A DNA stretch of 37,212 nucleotides from NCBI GenBank assembly GCA_016870035.1, contig VGCJ01000012.1, positions 1 to 37,212 on the forward strand, given 5' to 3'. A program made the translations under genes and the position numbers. The DNA is from Alphaproteobacteria bacterium. Lineage in GTDB: Bacteria; Pseudomonadota; Alphaproteobacteria; Rhizobiales; Beijerinckiaceae. Positions 9,354-18,693 of the stretch are shown piece by piece. The notes below the pieces were generated by a model that was not told the origin of the DNA, searched no databases, and saw only the letters and a program-made list of their open reading frames with translations. Within the stretch, counting starts at the first letter, position 1. The number at the start of each line of letters is the position of its first letter.

Positions 9354-11261
9354 TCACCCCTTATTGGCCAGAATAACGGGCTCGGTCAATGTTTCGCCGG
9401 TTTTCTCAAGCGCCTGACGCGCTTCCGCTGCCTCGCGCTGCCGTTCCCAGAGTTCGGCATAGATGCCCTTCTTTTCAAGCAGCGTTTGATGCCGCCCGCG
9501 TTCGGCAATGCGACCTTTCTCAAGAACGAGAATTTCATCGGCATTAATGATAGTGGACAACCGATGCGCGATGACAAGCGTCGTGCGTCCACGCGAGACC
9601 GCTTCAAGCGCGTTCTGGATTTCACGTTCTGTAAAACTATCGAGTGCCGAAGTCGCTTCATCAAGCACGAGAATGGGCGGGCCTTTGAGAATCGTCCGCG
9701 CAATCGCAACACGCTGCTTCTCGCCGCCTGACAATTTCAAACCACGCTCACCGACATTTGTTTCATAGCCGTCGGGCAGCGATTTGATGAATTCATCAAT
9801 TTGCGCGAGTTTGGCTGCCGCTTCGATTTCCTCGCGCGTCGCGTCCCAGCGTCCATAACGGATATTGTAATAGATCGTGTCGTTAAAGAGCACCGTATCT
9901 TGCGGCACCATACCAATCGCTGCGCGCAGATCCGCTTGCCGCACATCGCCAATATCCTGCCCATCAATCAGAATGCGCCCCGATTGCGGTTCATAAAAGC
10001 GGAACATCAAACGCGAAATTGTAGATTTACCTGCGCCTGATGGGCCGACAATCGCAACGGTCTTTCCAGCGGGCACTGTAAAGTCAACACCATCAAGAAT
10101 GGTGCGTTCCGGCATGTAACAGAATTTGACGTGATCAAAACGCACTTCACCTTTTTCAATAAGCAGTGGCTTCGAGCCCGGACGATCCGCAATTTCCGGA
10201 TCCTGATCGAGAATATCAAACATCTGATCAATATCGATCAAAGCCTGTTTGATTTCGCGATAGACCATGCCCATAAAATTCAATGGCTGATAGAGCTGGA
10301 TCAACATCGCATTGACGAGAACAAAATCGCCAACCGTATGGCGGCCCTCGCGAATACCTTGCACAACAAGGGCCATACAAACCGTAAGCCCAAGCACGAA
10401 AATAATAGCTTGGCCGGAGTTCAGAACTGCAAGCGATACATAGGCTTTCACGCTGGCTTTTTCGAATTTCTCCATTGCCTTGCCATAACGCGCGGCTTCG
10501 CGCGTCTCGGCTCCAAAATATTTGACCGTTTCGAAATTCAACAAACTATCAACCGCTTTACCGCTCGCATCCGTGTCGCTATCATTCATCAAGCGCCGAA
10601 TGTCCATGCGCCATTCAGTGGCTTTGGTGGTGAACACCATATAACCGATGATCATCAAAATCGTGACGATCGCATAACGCCAATCAAATTCATAAAGAAG
10701 AACCGCAAGAATCATTACAAATTCAACGATGGTCGGCGCCAGCGTCAACATCGTCATACGCACTATGGTTTCAATCCCTGCGCGCCCGCGATCAAGCACA
10801 CTCGTCAAGCCTCCCGTTTTGCGTTCAAGATGAAAGCGCAAAGACAAGCTATGCATATGTTCGAATGTTTCATTGGCAAGACGCCGCACGGAATGCATCG
10901 CAACCGCAGCAAAAAGTGCGTCACGGACTTGCGTGAGCAACGCCATCAACACGCGCGAGAAACCGTAAAGCAGAGTCAAAGCGACGGGAATGCCGATGAA
11001 AAAAAAAGTTTGATCCATCTCGGCGAGCGCTGCGGGGGCGAGCGCATCGGTTGCCCATTTGAATGTATAAGGCACAGCAATGGTTACGAGCTTGGCCGCG
11101 ATCAAAAGGCCTGTGGCCATAATTATGCGCATGCGTAAATCGGCGCGATCTTCCGGCCAAAGATAAGGCCAGAATCCTTTGACCGTCCGCCACATCGAAG
11201 TCTGGGGCCGAATGCTAACGGCCTGAGAGGACGGGCGACCGCGGGACATGGAACGAGCCAT
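9354..11261 (-). CDS. Atm1-type ABC exporter (fused permease and ATPase)
   Basis: A half-transporter of 635 residues: six-helix exporter domain, then an ATPase with Walker [10 protein letters not shown], signature [14 protein letters not shown], Walker [13 protein letters not shown] and H-loop IAHRLST. The membrane domain (WKWATDAL-type start, [19 protein letters not shown]-like [17 protein letters not shown]) is characteristic of the Atm1/HMT1 group. That group exports glutathione conjugates, glutathione-bound metals or sulfur species across the inner membrane; the actual substrate is inferred only. I start at the ATG at 11259-11261, which has GGAG 6 bases upstream; the frame continues to a TTG at 11282. 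It overlaps or abuts psd, so it is probably the first gene of the phospholipid operon. Confidence 0.9.
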   Translation of the reverse strand: MARSMSRGRPSSQAVSIRPQTSMWRTVKGFWPYLWPEDRADLRMRIIMATGLLIAAKLVTIAVPYTFKWATDALAPAALAEMDQTFFFIGIPVALTLLYGFSRVLMALLTQVRDALFAAVAMHSVRRLANETFEHMHSLSLRFHLERKTGGLTSVLDRGRAGIETIVRMTMLTLAPTIVEFVMILAVLLYEFDWRYAIVTILMIIGYMVFTTKATEWRMDIRRLMNDSDTDASGKAVDSLLNFETVKYFGAETREAARYGKAMEKFEKASVKAYVSLAVLNSGQAIIFVLGLTVCMALVVQGIREGRHTVGDFVLVNAMLIQLYQPLNFMGMVYREIKQALIDIDQMFDILDQDPEIADRPGSKPLLIEKGEVRFDHVKFCYMPERTILDGVDFTVPAGKTVAIVGPSGAGKSTISRLMFRFYEPQSGRILIDGQDIGDVRQADLRAAIGMVPQDTVLFNDTIYYNIRYGRWDATREEIEAAAKLAQIDEFIKSLPDGYETNVGERGLKLSGGEKQRVAIARTILKGPPILVLDEATSALDSFTEREIQNALEAVSRGRTTLVIAHRLSTIINADEILVLEKGRIAERGRHQTLLEKKGIYAELWERQREAAEARQALEKTGETLTEPVILANKG

Positions 11262-11290
11262 AACAACTCCAAACTGGATCAAGACATCAT

Positions 11291-11316
11291 AAAAAAGGAA
11301 CGGCCCCGAGGGGCCG
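11291..11316 (-). terminator. Rho-independent terminator of the LysM gene
   Basis: On the minus strand, CGGCCCC pairs with GGGGCCG (11301-11316), followed after a few bases by TTTTTT (complement of 11291-11296). It lies about 100 bases past the LysM stop and 30 bases before the ABC exporter start, so it isolates the exporter-psd-pssA operon from upstream transcription. Confidence 0.85.
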
Positions 11317-11418
11317 AAGCGAAAGTCTTATCACCCAAATAAGAGCGAAGCGCAAAAATTTCGCCGCGCCCAGATACGCGCGAGCTTTGCAGAAATGCAA
11401 GAGCTTGAAGGACGACGC

Positions 11419-12576
11419 CTATCGCAGTTTCGGCAACACAAAGATCTGGCCCGGATAGATCAAATCCGGATCGCGGATTTGCTTGCGATTGGCCTGATGG
11501 ATCTCCGTGTAGCGGAAGCCCGACCCATAGGTTTTGCTGCTGATGCGCCAAAGACTGTCGCCGCGCACCACGGTGGCCGTCTCAATTTCGGGGATTGTGA
11601 CCGCTGCCTGTTTTGCCGGTGCGGACGCCGCTTGAGTGGAAGCCACGGTATTCGTCGAGGGTGCTGCGGGCTGGGCCGTTGCGGGCGTTGAAAGCGCCGG
11701 CATGTCAAAACCAACTTCTGCGCGGGAGAGGACTTTTCCTGTTTTAGGATCAGCATCATCAACCCGAACATTATAATGTCCTGCGACCACACCCTTCTCA
11801 ATCCGGAAGGACCAAGACGAATCAGCTGATGTTTCGGCGGATCCGACAAAACTTTCATTCAGGTAGAGTCGCACCGAGGAGCCGCCTGAAGCTTTACCGG
11901 CAACATAAAGCGCGCCCGTCTCATCCGCTTCGACTACCGTTATGCCCACCATCGCACGCGGTCCATTGGCGGTCGGTTTATTGACGGCCAATTCTCCATT
12001 TTGGTCCACGTTCAAAGGTGCAAGAAGTTCGGTCGCTTTGCCGGGCTCACTTTTTGCGACAAGAACGGCGCCTTTTTTGGCTTGAGGGACATCGACGGCG
12101 ACGCTTTGCGCGGAGGGAAAAGTTTTTCCGTCTGGCAATATCATAAGCAAAGTCAACACATGCGGGCCAGAAGATAAAGCGGGCGGCACCATCGCAAATT
12201 GACCAGTCTCGCCCACTTTTGATGTCTCAATCGATTTTCCATCCGCCAGAAGTGTGACGGTGGAGCCAGATTGCGCCCGACCGCCGACGACCAAATCCCC
12301 ATTCGGCTCGACCCGAACAACGTCAAAACTTGGCGGCACGATCTGTGGCGCTGGAGCCAGTTCCGGTGTTTTAGCGGCCTCGACCTCGGAAGCGGGGGCT
12401 GGAGCTGGGGCCAGTTCAGGCGTTTTGGCGGCTTTGACCTCGGGCTCGGGGGCGTTGGAGGCCGATGGCGACGCAGTTTCGGTCTTTTGCGTGCTAAATC
12501 TGGGCAAAAACTGGAAAACAGCGATCGCTGCCACAAGCAGCAACAGGCCAACGCCGATCCACACACGGTTGCTCAT
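11419..12576 (-). CDS. Membrane-anchored LysM-domain protein
   Basis: 385 residues. One N-terminal transmembrane helix (about 5-24) is followed by an Ala/Pro/Glu-rich linker (about 30-80) with a duplicated AAKTPELAPAP unit. Then come two Ig-like or bacterial-repeat stretches (DLVVGGRAQSGSTVTLLADG and GALYVAGKASGGSSVRLYLN) and a C-terminal LysM domain (RGDSLWRISSKTYGSGFRYT ... DPDLIYPGQIFVLP). LysM binds peptidoglycan glycan, so the protein probably spans from inner membrane to cell wall. This architecture is common in rhizobial 'peptidoglycan-binding LysM' proteins of unknown task. It is divergent from the LOG gene and followed by its own terminator. No catalytic domain was seen. Confidence 0.88.
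   Translation of the reverse strand: MSNRVWIGVGLLLLVAAIAVFQFLPRFSTQKTETASPSASNAPEPEVKAAKTPELAPAPAPASEVEAAKTPELAPAPQIVPPSFDVVRVEPNGDLVVGGRAQSGSTVTLLADGKSIETSKVGETGQFAMVPPALSSGPHVLTLLMILPDGKTFPSAQSVAVDVPQAKKGAVLVAKSEPGKATELLAPLNVDQNGELAVNKPTANGPRAMVGITVVEADETGALYVAGKASGGSSVRLYLNESFVGSAETSADSSWSFRIEKGVVAGHYNVRVDDADPKTGKVLSRAEVGFDMPALSTPATAQPAAPSTNTVASTQAASAPAKQAAVTIPEIETATVVRGDSLWRISSKTYGSGFRYTEIHQANRKQIRDPDLIYPGQIFVLPKLR
12351..12443. repeat. Imperfect direct repeat within the LysM gene linker
   Basis: Two 39-base copies (12351-12389 and 12405-12443), 54 bases apart start to start, differ at about six positions. They encode the duplicated AAKTPELAPAP block, in phase (18 codons), consistent with in-frame tandem duplication of a flexible linker. 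Confidence 0.8.
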
Positions 12577-12699
12577 GGTAAAGCCTCTCCCCCCGACGTC
12601 ACATCACTTACTCAAACACAATTTACGGTGTTTCGCCATCAGCGATAAAGCCAGATGTCACCTTGACCTTTACCCAAAGTGAATGCGAAAAATCTTGTT

Positions 12700-13299
12700 A
12701 TGAAAAATCCACTTTCAATCTGTGTTTATTGTGGTTCTGGTTTTGGAACCGATCCTGCTTTTAAAATTGCAGCAAATGAACTCGGCAAAAGCATGGCAGA
12801 AGCCGGTATTCGCCTCGTTTATGGTGGCGGCAATGTTGGCTTGATGGGTGAAGTGGCAAAAGCCGTGAAAGATAATGGCGGTTATGTCACCGGAATCATT
12901 CCACGCTTTCTCAAAGATCGCGAGATTATGTTTGAAGACGCAGATGAAAATATCGTCGTTGACGATATGCACACGCGCAAAAAAATGATGTACGAAAAAT
13001 CAGATGCATTTGTGGCGCTACCCGGCGGCGTTGGCACATTGGAAGAACTCATCGAGCAACTCACATGGGCGCAGTTAGGCCGACACACCAAGCCGATTGT
13101 GATCGCCGACATCAAAGGCTTTTGGCGACCCTTGATCACACTGATGGCCCATATGCGGAATTTCGAATTTATACGCGAAGGCCTCGAGGTAAATTACGCC
13201 GTCGCGGAACACGCGCGCGACATTGTGTCTATGATTGCACAAAAAATTCAACATCTACCGCGAGGCGAAGACAGCGAAACATCACTTACAAAAATGTGA
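12700..13299 (+). CDS. LOG-family protein (cytokinin riboside 5'-monophosphate phosphoribohydrolase type)
   Basis: A Rossmann-fold hydrolase of 199 residues that cleaves the N-glycosidic bond of nucleoside monophosphates (AMP or cytokinin nucleotides). Family marks are CVYCGSGFG (8-16), YGGGNVGLMG (41-50), the Arg/Lys of MHTRKKMMYEKSDAFVALPG and PGGVGTLEE (108-116). I start at the ATG at 12700; a GTG 21 bases upstream is in frame but not needed. Neither start has a clear Shine-Dalgarno. It is divergent from the LysM gene and converges with cimA, one base separating the two stops. The physiological substrate in this organism is unknown. Confidence 0.92.
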   Translation: MKNPLSICVYCGSGFGTDPAFKIAANELGKSMAEAGIRLVYGGGNVGLMGEVAKAVKDNGGYVTGIIPRFLKDREIMFEDADENIVVDDMHTRKKMMYEKSDAFVALPGGVGTLEELIEQLTWAQLGRHTKPIVIADIKGFWRPLITLMAHMRNFEFIREGLEVNYAVAEHARDIVSMIAQKIQHLPRGEDSETSLTKM

Positions 13300-13300
13300 A

Positions 13301-14899
13301 TCATAAGGCAGTAGCGCCGCTTTTCAGCAATTTATAGGTTATGGAATCGATGAGCGCCTGGAAGGACGCGTCAATAATATTGCCGCTCACACCAACCGTG
13401 GTCCAACGCTCGCCACTTTTATCGGCGGTTTCTATGAGAACGCGCGTGACAGCATCGGATCCGCCTTGAAACACACGGACCTTATAATCGACGATTGCGA
13501 GCGTTTCGATATGACGCTGATATTTGCCGAGATCTTTGCGTAAAGCGAGATCGAGCGCGTTGACAGGACCATTTCCTTCCGCTGCCGAGATTAACACCTC
13601 GCCACCGACATTCACTTTGACAAAAGCTTCAGCGACCGTCTCCGTCTCGCTGCCTTCAACAAAGCGCCGCTCGACATTCACGCTGAAACGCTCGACACGG
13701 AAAAATTCCGGTACTTCGCCAATGATGCGACGCGCAAGCAGAAAGAAGCTCGCATCCGCACCTTCATAAGAATAACCCAAACCCTCACGCTCTTTCACTT
13801 CATCAAGAAGACGCAAGACCCGCGGATCATCTTTTTTGACAGCGATGCCGAGACGTTCAAGCTCGGCAAGGATATTGGACCGCCCCGCTTGATCCGACAC
13901 AAGCACTTTGCGACGATTGCCGACGCTTTCAGGTGCTACATGTTCATAGGTTTGCGGATCTTTCATCACGGCTGATGCGTGAATGCCCGCTTTCGTCGCA
14001 AAGGCCGATGCGCCGACATAGGGCGCATGACGGTTGGGCGAGCGATTTAAGATTTCATCGAGCCCCCGTGAAACCTGCGTGAGCCTTTTTAAGGCCTCAT
14101 CACTTACACCGGTCGTAATATGATTTGAAAATTCGGATTTCAGTTTCAAAGTCGGGATGATCGTCGCAAGATTGGCGTTGCCGCAGCGCTCGCCAAGCCC
14201 ATTTAATGTACCTTGAATTTGCCGCACTCCGCCGCGTACGGCCGCAAGCGAATTCGCCACGGCCTGCCCCGTATCATCATGAGCATGAATACCGAGATGA
14301 TCGCCTGGAATCTGTTTGACCACCTCGCCAATAATACGTTCGACCTCATGCGGTAAAGTGCCACCATTCGTATCACAGAGCACAACCCAACGCGCCCCCG
14401 CGTCATAGGCAGCTTTCGCAACGCTCAACGCATAATCGGGATTGGCTTTGTAACCATCGAAAAAATGTTCGCAATCAAGCATTGTTTCCCGATCGGCTTT
14501 CACGGTCGTCAACACGCTATCGCGCACACTGTCGAGATTATCTTCAAGCGAGGCCTCAAGCGCAACGCGAACCTGATAATCCCAAGATTTACCAACATAG
14601 CAAATCGCATCGCTTTTTGACTCAAGCAGCGCCGCAATGCCCGGATCATTCGACGCCGAATGGCCAATTTTTTTCGTCATACCGAATGCGGTAAAACGCG
14701 CCTGTTTCGTGCGTTTTTCAGAAAAGAATTCTGTATCCAGCGGATTGGCGCCAGGATAACCGCCTTCGACATAATCAATGCCGAGACCATCAAGCATCGC
14801 GGCAATTTGGACCTTGTCAGCAAGTGAAAAATCAACTCCTGTTGTCTGCGCTCCGTCCCGCAAAGTGGTGTCAAACAGATAAACACGATCAAGAGACAT
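13301..14899 (-). CDS. cimA: (R)-citramalate synthase
   Basis: 532 residues with an HMGL-like TIM barrel: FDTTLRDGAQTTGVDFSLADK (start), CDTNGGTLPHEV and the metal-binding HAHDDTG. A C-terminal LeuA-type regulatory domain follows. The enzyme condenses pyruvate with acetyl-CoA to citramalate, giving 2-oxobutyrate for isoleucine without threonine deaminase. The length and N-terminus fit the citramalate synthase subfamily rather than isopropylmalate or homocitrate synthase. It lies 12 bases downstream of the GNAT gene and is probably cotranscribed with cysS and GNAT. Feedback inhibition by isoleucine is expected from the family, not shown here. Confidence 0.92.
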   Translation of the reverse strand: MSLDRVYLFDTTLRDGAQTTGVDFSLADKVQIAAMLDGLGIDYVEGGYPGANPLDTEFFSEKRTKQARFTAFGMTKKIGHSASNDPGIAALLESKSDAICYVGKSWDYQVRVALEASLEDNLDSVRDSVLTTVKADRETMLDCEHFFDGYKANPDYALSVAKAAYDAGARWVVLCDTNGGTLPHEVERIIGEVVKQIPGDHLGIHAHDDTGQAVANSLAAVRGGVRQIQGTLNGLGERCGNANLATIIPTLKLKSEFSNHITTGVSDEALKRLTQVSRGLDEILNRSPNRHAPYVGASAFATKAGIHASAVMKDPQTYEHVAPESVGNRRKVLVSDQAGRSNILAELERLGIAVKKDDPRVLRLLDEVKEREGLGYSYEGADASFFLLARRIIGEVPEFFRVERFSVNVERRFVEGSETETVAEAFVKVNVGGEVLISAAEGNGPVNALDLALRKDLGKYQRHIETLAIVDYKVRVFQGGSDAVTRVLIETADKSGERWTTVGVSGNIIDASFQALIDSITYKLLKSGATAL

Positions 14900-14911
14900 G
14901 GGTTTCCACTT

Positions 14912-15412
14912 TCACTGCAGAGTGGGCGCTTTAACGCCAAAAGATTTCATCATCACGGTGTGGCCGAGCCACTCCTCGCCAAGCGGCACGGTGTTGCGGC
15001 TTTGCGCTTCATAGCCACGCGCGGAGAAAAACGGACGCGCAACATCACTCGCTTTCACTGTAATTTTTGTGGTACCGCGCGCGGCTGCGAGTTTCTCAAG
15101 CGCTTCAATCAAGACCGAAGCGACACCGCGTCTCACAACGCCCGGCGCGACATAAAGAAGATCAATTTCATCCTCCCCTTTGAGCATTGCATAGCCTGCC
15201 GGAAACCCATCAAGCGTTGCAATCAAAGTGAGGCCCGTTGTGACACGCGCTGTGAATGATGCTTGGTCTTCAAAGCTTGCGACCCATGCTTCGATTTGTC
15301 CGGGCGAATATTCATCTTGCGCCAATTGTTCGATGCTCGCACGCGTAATGCGCAAGAGAAACGGGATATCTTTCGGCAAAAGCGGACGAAGCGCAGGCGC
15401 GGAAGTGTTCAT
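14912..15412 (-). CDS. GNAT-family N-acetyltransferase
   Basis: 166 residues, single GNAT fold: an N-terminal beta-alpha ([20 protein letters not shown]), core [20 protein letters not shown] carrying the acetyl-CoA-binding V..RRGVAS loop, and the [15 protein letters not shown] end strand. The acceptor substrate cannot be told. The ATG at 15410-15412 overlaps the cysS stop (ATGA), with GAGG about 8 bases ahead. This supports that start over the GTG/ATG five codons upstream and suggests coupling to cysS. Confidence 0.88.
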   Translation of the reverse strand: MNTSAPALRPLLPKDIPFLLRITRASIEQLAQDEYSPGQIEAWVASFEDQASFTARVTTGLTLIATLDGFPAGYAMLKGEDEIDLLYVAPGVVRRGVASVLIEALEKLAAARGTTKITVKASDVARPFFSARGYEAQSRNTVPLGEEWLGHTVMMKSFGVKAPTLQ

Positions 15413-16872
15413 CGCTTCACCTCGCATGTCGTAACGGGATTGCCGTCAGCGTCTTTGCCGTCTTTCAATTGAATGCCCAAGCCAAGCAACTCATCGCGAA
15501 TGCGATCCGACTCGGCAAAATTTTTATTGCGGCGAGCATCTAAGCGAGCGGCTATGAGTGTATCGACCTTTGCCTTCAATACCGGATCAAAATCTGCTTT
15601 GGCGCTGGTTAAATCGGCGCGCGAGAACCAACTCTTTGTATTGAAGCCTAAAAAATCCGCGCAGAAAGTAAGCTGTTGCGCATCATTGAAATTGGTCCGC
15701 GCTTTACGCGCAAGATCCGCTAACACAGCAAAAGCAAAAGCTGTATTCAAATCATCGTGTAAGGCTTCAAGCAAAGCGGGTTCAATGAGGCCGGATGTCA
15801 AAGAAACTTTATGACGATCCGCGAGTTCAGCCCAAGTCGCTAGTGTCTTTTCTGCCTCTTCCAATGCCTTTACAGTAAAATTAATCGGCTGGCGGTAGTG
15901 TGTTTTGAGCATTGCGAGGCGCAAGACTTCACCAGACCAAGAGCGTCCACCGAATTGATTCGTTGCAACCAACTCATTGATCGTCACGAAATTGCCGAGG
16001 CTCTTGGACATTTTCTGACCTTCGACTTGCAAGAAGCCGTTATGCATCCAGACATTAGCCATGCGCGGTGTGTTGAAGGCGCATGAGCTTTGCGCGATTT
16101 CATTTTCATGATGCGGGAACACGAGATCAATGCCGCCACCATGAATGTCAAATATTTCTCCCAAATAACGATGACTCATCGCCGAACATTCGATGTGCCA
16201 ACCCGGACGGCCATAGATCGAGATCGTCTCGCCGCGATCAATGAAATGCCCTGTCCATCCGAGCTCCGTGCTTGAAGATTCTTTCCACAAAACAAAATCG
16301 GCTGGGTGCTTTTTATGCGCTTCAACAGCCACGCGCGCGCCTTCGATCTGCTCGTCGAGTTTGCGGTTTGAAAGCGCGCCATAAGAGGCCATGCGACCCA
16401 CTTCGAATAGCACTTCGCGACCTTGATCACCTTTCGCGATATAGGCGTGGCCATTGGCAAGAAGGCGATTGATGATGCCAATCATTTCTTGAATATTATC
16501 GGTCGCGCGCGGCTCGACATTCGGCGGTAAGCAACCAAGGGCAGCAACATCTGCATGAAATTGCGCGGCGGTTTTTTCAGTGACGAGACGAATGGCGTCA
16601 TTCAATGGCAAGTTCGGATAATCACGCGCAGCGCGATCATTGATCTTGTCATCCACATCCGTGATGTTGCGCACATAAGTGACATGAGTTTCGCCATAAA
16701 TGTACCGCAACAAACGATAAAGCACATCAAACACGATCACCGGCCGCGCATTGCCGATATGGGCAAAATCATAAACCGTCGGTCCGCAGACATACATGCG
16801 CACATGCGCCTTATCGATCGGCGCGAAGGGCTCTTTCTTACGGGTGAGCGTGTTGTAAAGCGTAAGCGACAT
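15409..16872 (-). CDS. cysS: Cysteinyl-tRNA synthetase
   Basis: A class I synthetase of 487 residues charging tRNA-Cys. It has the zinc Cys in [10 protein letters not shown] (Cys29), HIGN (38-41), the ECSAMS and HHENEIAQS zinc ligands and KMSKSLGN. I start at the ATG at 16870-16872 because AGGAG lies 5-6 bases upstream and [16 protein letters not shown] is the usual N-terminus; the frame runs 10 codons further to 16902. It is first gene of cysS-GNAT-cimA. A stable hairpin sits about 70 bases upstream. Confidence 0.96.
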   Translation of the reverse strand: MSLTLYNTLTRKKEPFAPIDKAHVRMYVCGPTVYDFAHIGNARPVIVFDVLYRLLRYIYGETHVTYVRNITDVDDKINDRAARDYPNLPLNDAIRLVTEKTAAQFHADVAALGCLPPNVEPRATDNIQEMIGIINRLLANGHAYIAKGDQGREVLFEVGRMASYGALSNRKLDEQIEGARVAVEAHKKHPADFVLWKESSSTELGWTGHFIDRGETISIYGRPGWHIECSAMSHRYLGEIFDIHGGGIDLVFPHHENEIAQSSCAFNTPRMANVWMHNGFLQVEGQKMSKSLGNFVTINELVATNQFGGRSWSGEVLRLAMLKTHYRQPINFTVKALEEAEKTLATWAELADRHKVSLTSGLIEPALLEALHDDLNTAFAFAVLADLARKARTNFNDAQQLTFCADFLGFNTKSWFSRADLTSAKADFDPVLKAKVDTLIAARLDARRNKNFAESDRIRDELLGLGIQLKDGKDADGNPVTTCEVKR

Positions 16873-16937
16873 GAGGGCTCCTGCCTGACTGGCCCCGGTC
16901 ATCTTTGCCCTGGATCAGAAGAGTAAAAGGGCCCCGG

Positions 16938-16957
16938 CCAGCTAAGCGATTAGCTGG
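16938..16957. other. Perfect 8-bp stem-loop upstream of cysS
   Basis: CCAGCTAA (16938-16945), loop GCGA, then TTAGCTGG (16950-16957). No T-run follows on either strand, so it is not a standard terminator. It could form in the cysS 5' untranslated RNA. GGCCCCGG also occurs twice nearby (16891-16898 and 16930-16937). Confidence 0.4.
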
Positions 16958-17147
16958 TAATAATTCCGCAAATGCAGATCGGCGAGGTCTTTACCATGGA
17001 ACGTATTGTGCCGTCGGACGCTTCGCCCGTCAAGCCACGCCTCGCGTCAGAAAATGAAAAAACATCGATTTTAGTGTCGAATTTTAACCATGTTTCAATC
17101 AATCGGGGAGAATTTGCCGAAAATTCTAAATTTGGATCTCTGCCCTT

Positions 17148-17441
17148 ATGCGTTCTGTTCTGTTTGCCGCCTTGCTTGCGGCTTGTGTATCTCTGAGCCT
17201 ATCTCACGCAACCGAGACAACTTTCGTTGTGCCCGCCAATGATGGTTATGGAATGGATGATTGCCTCGCCGAAGGCAAAGCCTGCGCGAAACTCGTTGCG
17301 GATTCCTGGTGCCAAGTGAAGGGCATGTCTGTGGCCGTCCGCTTTGAGCGCGCCTCGGCAGAGGACATTACAGCCTCGCTTACGTCAAAAGCGGCCGTTA
17401 AACCTTCGGAAACGGCCTATCTGATTACCTGCCAGAACTGA
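17148..17441 (+). CDS. Small secreted conserved protein, unknown function
   Basis: 97 residues. A signal peptide (MRSVLFAALLAACVSLSLSH, likely cut near residue 20) is followed by a 77-residue mature domain with Cys39, Cys46, Cys55 and Cys95 in a DGYGMDDCLAEGKACAKLVA context. I recognise this from small alphaproteobacterial periplasmic proteins without assigned role. The even Cys number suggests disulfides. There is no good Shine-Dalgarno except GGA about 15 bases upstream. It sits alone between cysS (divergent) and the DUF2865 gene. Confidence 0.75.
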   Translation: MRSVLFAALLAACVSLSLSHATETTFVVPANDGYGMDDCLAEGKACAKLVADSWCQVKGMSVAVRFERASAEDITASLTSKAAVKPSETAYLITCQN

Positions 17442-17559
17442 ATGGGCCCGCTTGACGCGGACCACACAAGGGTGGAATGAGGGGGCGGTGTCGGCCCGGC
17501 CATGAAATTGACGCGATCCTTTGGCCTTTCGACAGTTTGGTCGCCCCTCATTTCTGGTC

Positions 17560-18693
17560 ATGCCCCGTTTGCACCCGTTCCGTCAAATCTTTGCCCTATG
17601 TGTTGTTGGTGCTCTAAGCGCGCCCGCTTTTGCACAACAGCAGCCGAATGCCTATTGCGATAATCTGAAAGCGGAACTCGCGGCCGTCGAACAATCGATT
17701 GCAGCGGCAAGCAATGTGTCTTTTGCGAGCCAAATCAAAAAAGCGCAACGTGAACATGACAAAACGGCCGCTTATGCCAAATCAATCGGCTGCTCGGATT
17801 TACGCCTGCCTTTGATCTCTTCACCCGCTCCGGCAAAATGCGCGGCGCTTGAAGCACAGATCGGCCAACTCGAACAAGATATCAAAGCGCTCAAAACAGA
17901 AGCCGCACGTGGTGGCTCTGATGAGCTGCAACAACAAAAGCTCGGTTTGAAAACCGCGATTGAAACCACCTGCACACCGGGCGCGATCAATAACCAAGCC
18001 AAGGCCGGTGTCGGCTCGCTCTTCGGTGACACACAATCCACATTGCAATCTTCAGAAATGCCGGATGATCCCTTCGCGCGGCCCGAGCTTGGTTTGCAAA
18101 ATGGTTTCCGCACGATCTGCGTACGTTCATGTGACGGCTATTTTTTCCCAATCAGTCAATTCGGCACCAATCAACGCATCGAGACAGATATCGAATTATG
18201 CAAAGCGTCATGCCCCGGTGCGGTGGTGAATCTCTATTTGCAACCGAATGATCGCGAAGTGGATGGCGCGGTGTCTGCCGAAGGCGGTATGCCCTATACC
18301 ACTCTACCCACCGCTTATAATTATCGCACATCGCTTGATTCAAGTTGTTCATGCCGCGTACCCGGCAAAACATGGGCAGAGACTCTCGCCGATGCAGAAC
18401 GCATTCTCGATGCTAATGGCTCACCTGATGCGCAAATTACAGAACTAAAGGCACAAGAACTTTCGCGTCCTCGCGAATTGCGCGTGGCTCCCAAAGCAAA
18501 ACCGAAAAAAGGTGAGCCTGTACCCGCGCCCGTTCCTCCGCAAAATGTCGCTGTGTTGCAAAGCGCCATTCCCTTAGGCACCAATATTGTACCGCTCGGT
18601 GAAGGTGAAATCCGCGAGATTATCGCCGCCGATGGCACCAAGCGCAAAATCAGAATCTTGCGCGCACCCGGCACTGCAGCGATTACCGAGTAA
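17560..18693 (+). CDS. DUF2865 secreted protein
   Basis: 377 residues. A signal peptide (MPRLHPFRQIFALCVVGALS, cut after AFAQ) precedes a predicted helical or coiled-coil segment rich in Ala, Gln, Lys (about 20-150). Then comes the DUF2865 core RTICVRSCDGYFFPISQFG, with paired Cys, CKASCPGAVVNLYLQPNDRE, PYTTLPTAYNYR and SCSCR. A Pro/Lys-rich tail ends in RKIRILRAPGTAA. DUF2865 is a Cys-rich domain largely of Alphaproteobacteria with no known activity. I choose the ATG at 17560 because it begins the signal peptide; the frame opens at a TTG 13 codons earlier. It converges on gltX with adjoining stops. Confidence 0.85.
   Translation: MPRLHPFRQIFALCVVGALSAPAFAQQQPNAYCDNLKAELAAVEQSIAAASNVSFASQIKKAQREHDKTAAYAKSIGCSDLRLPLISSPAPAKCAALEAQIGQLEQDIKALKTEAARGGSDELQQQKLGLKTAIETTCTPGAINNQAKAGVGSLFGDTQSTLQSSEMPDDPFARPELGLQNGFRTICVRSCDGYFFPISQFGTNQRIETDIELCKASCPGAVVNLYLQPNDREVDGAVSAEGGMPYTTLPTAYNYRTSLDSSCSCRVPGKTWAETLADAERILDANGSPDAQITELKAQELSRPRELRVAPKAKPKKGEPVPAPVPPQNVAVLQSAIPLGTNIVPLGEGEIREIIAADGTKRKIRILRAPGTAAITE

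Noticed and set aside
8635-9417. Plus-strand frame of 260 codons opposite psd
   Set aside because: Low-complexity His/Arg/Asn-rich text antisense to a well-supported psd gene.
10131-11138. Long plus-strand frame (335 codons) opposite the ABC exporter
   Set aside because: It is rich in His, Arg and Asn with no domain, and lies wholly antisense to a clear ABC exporter; a codon-bias shadow.
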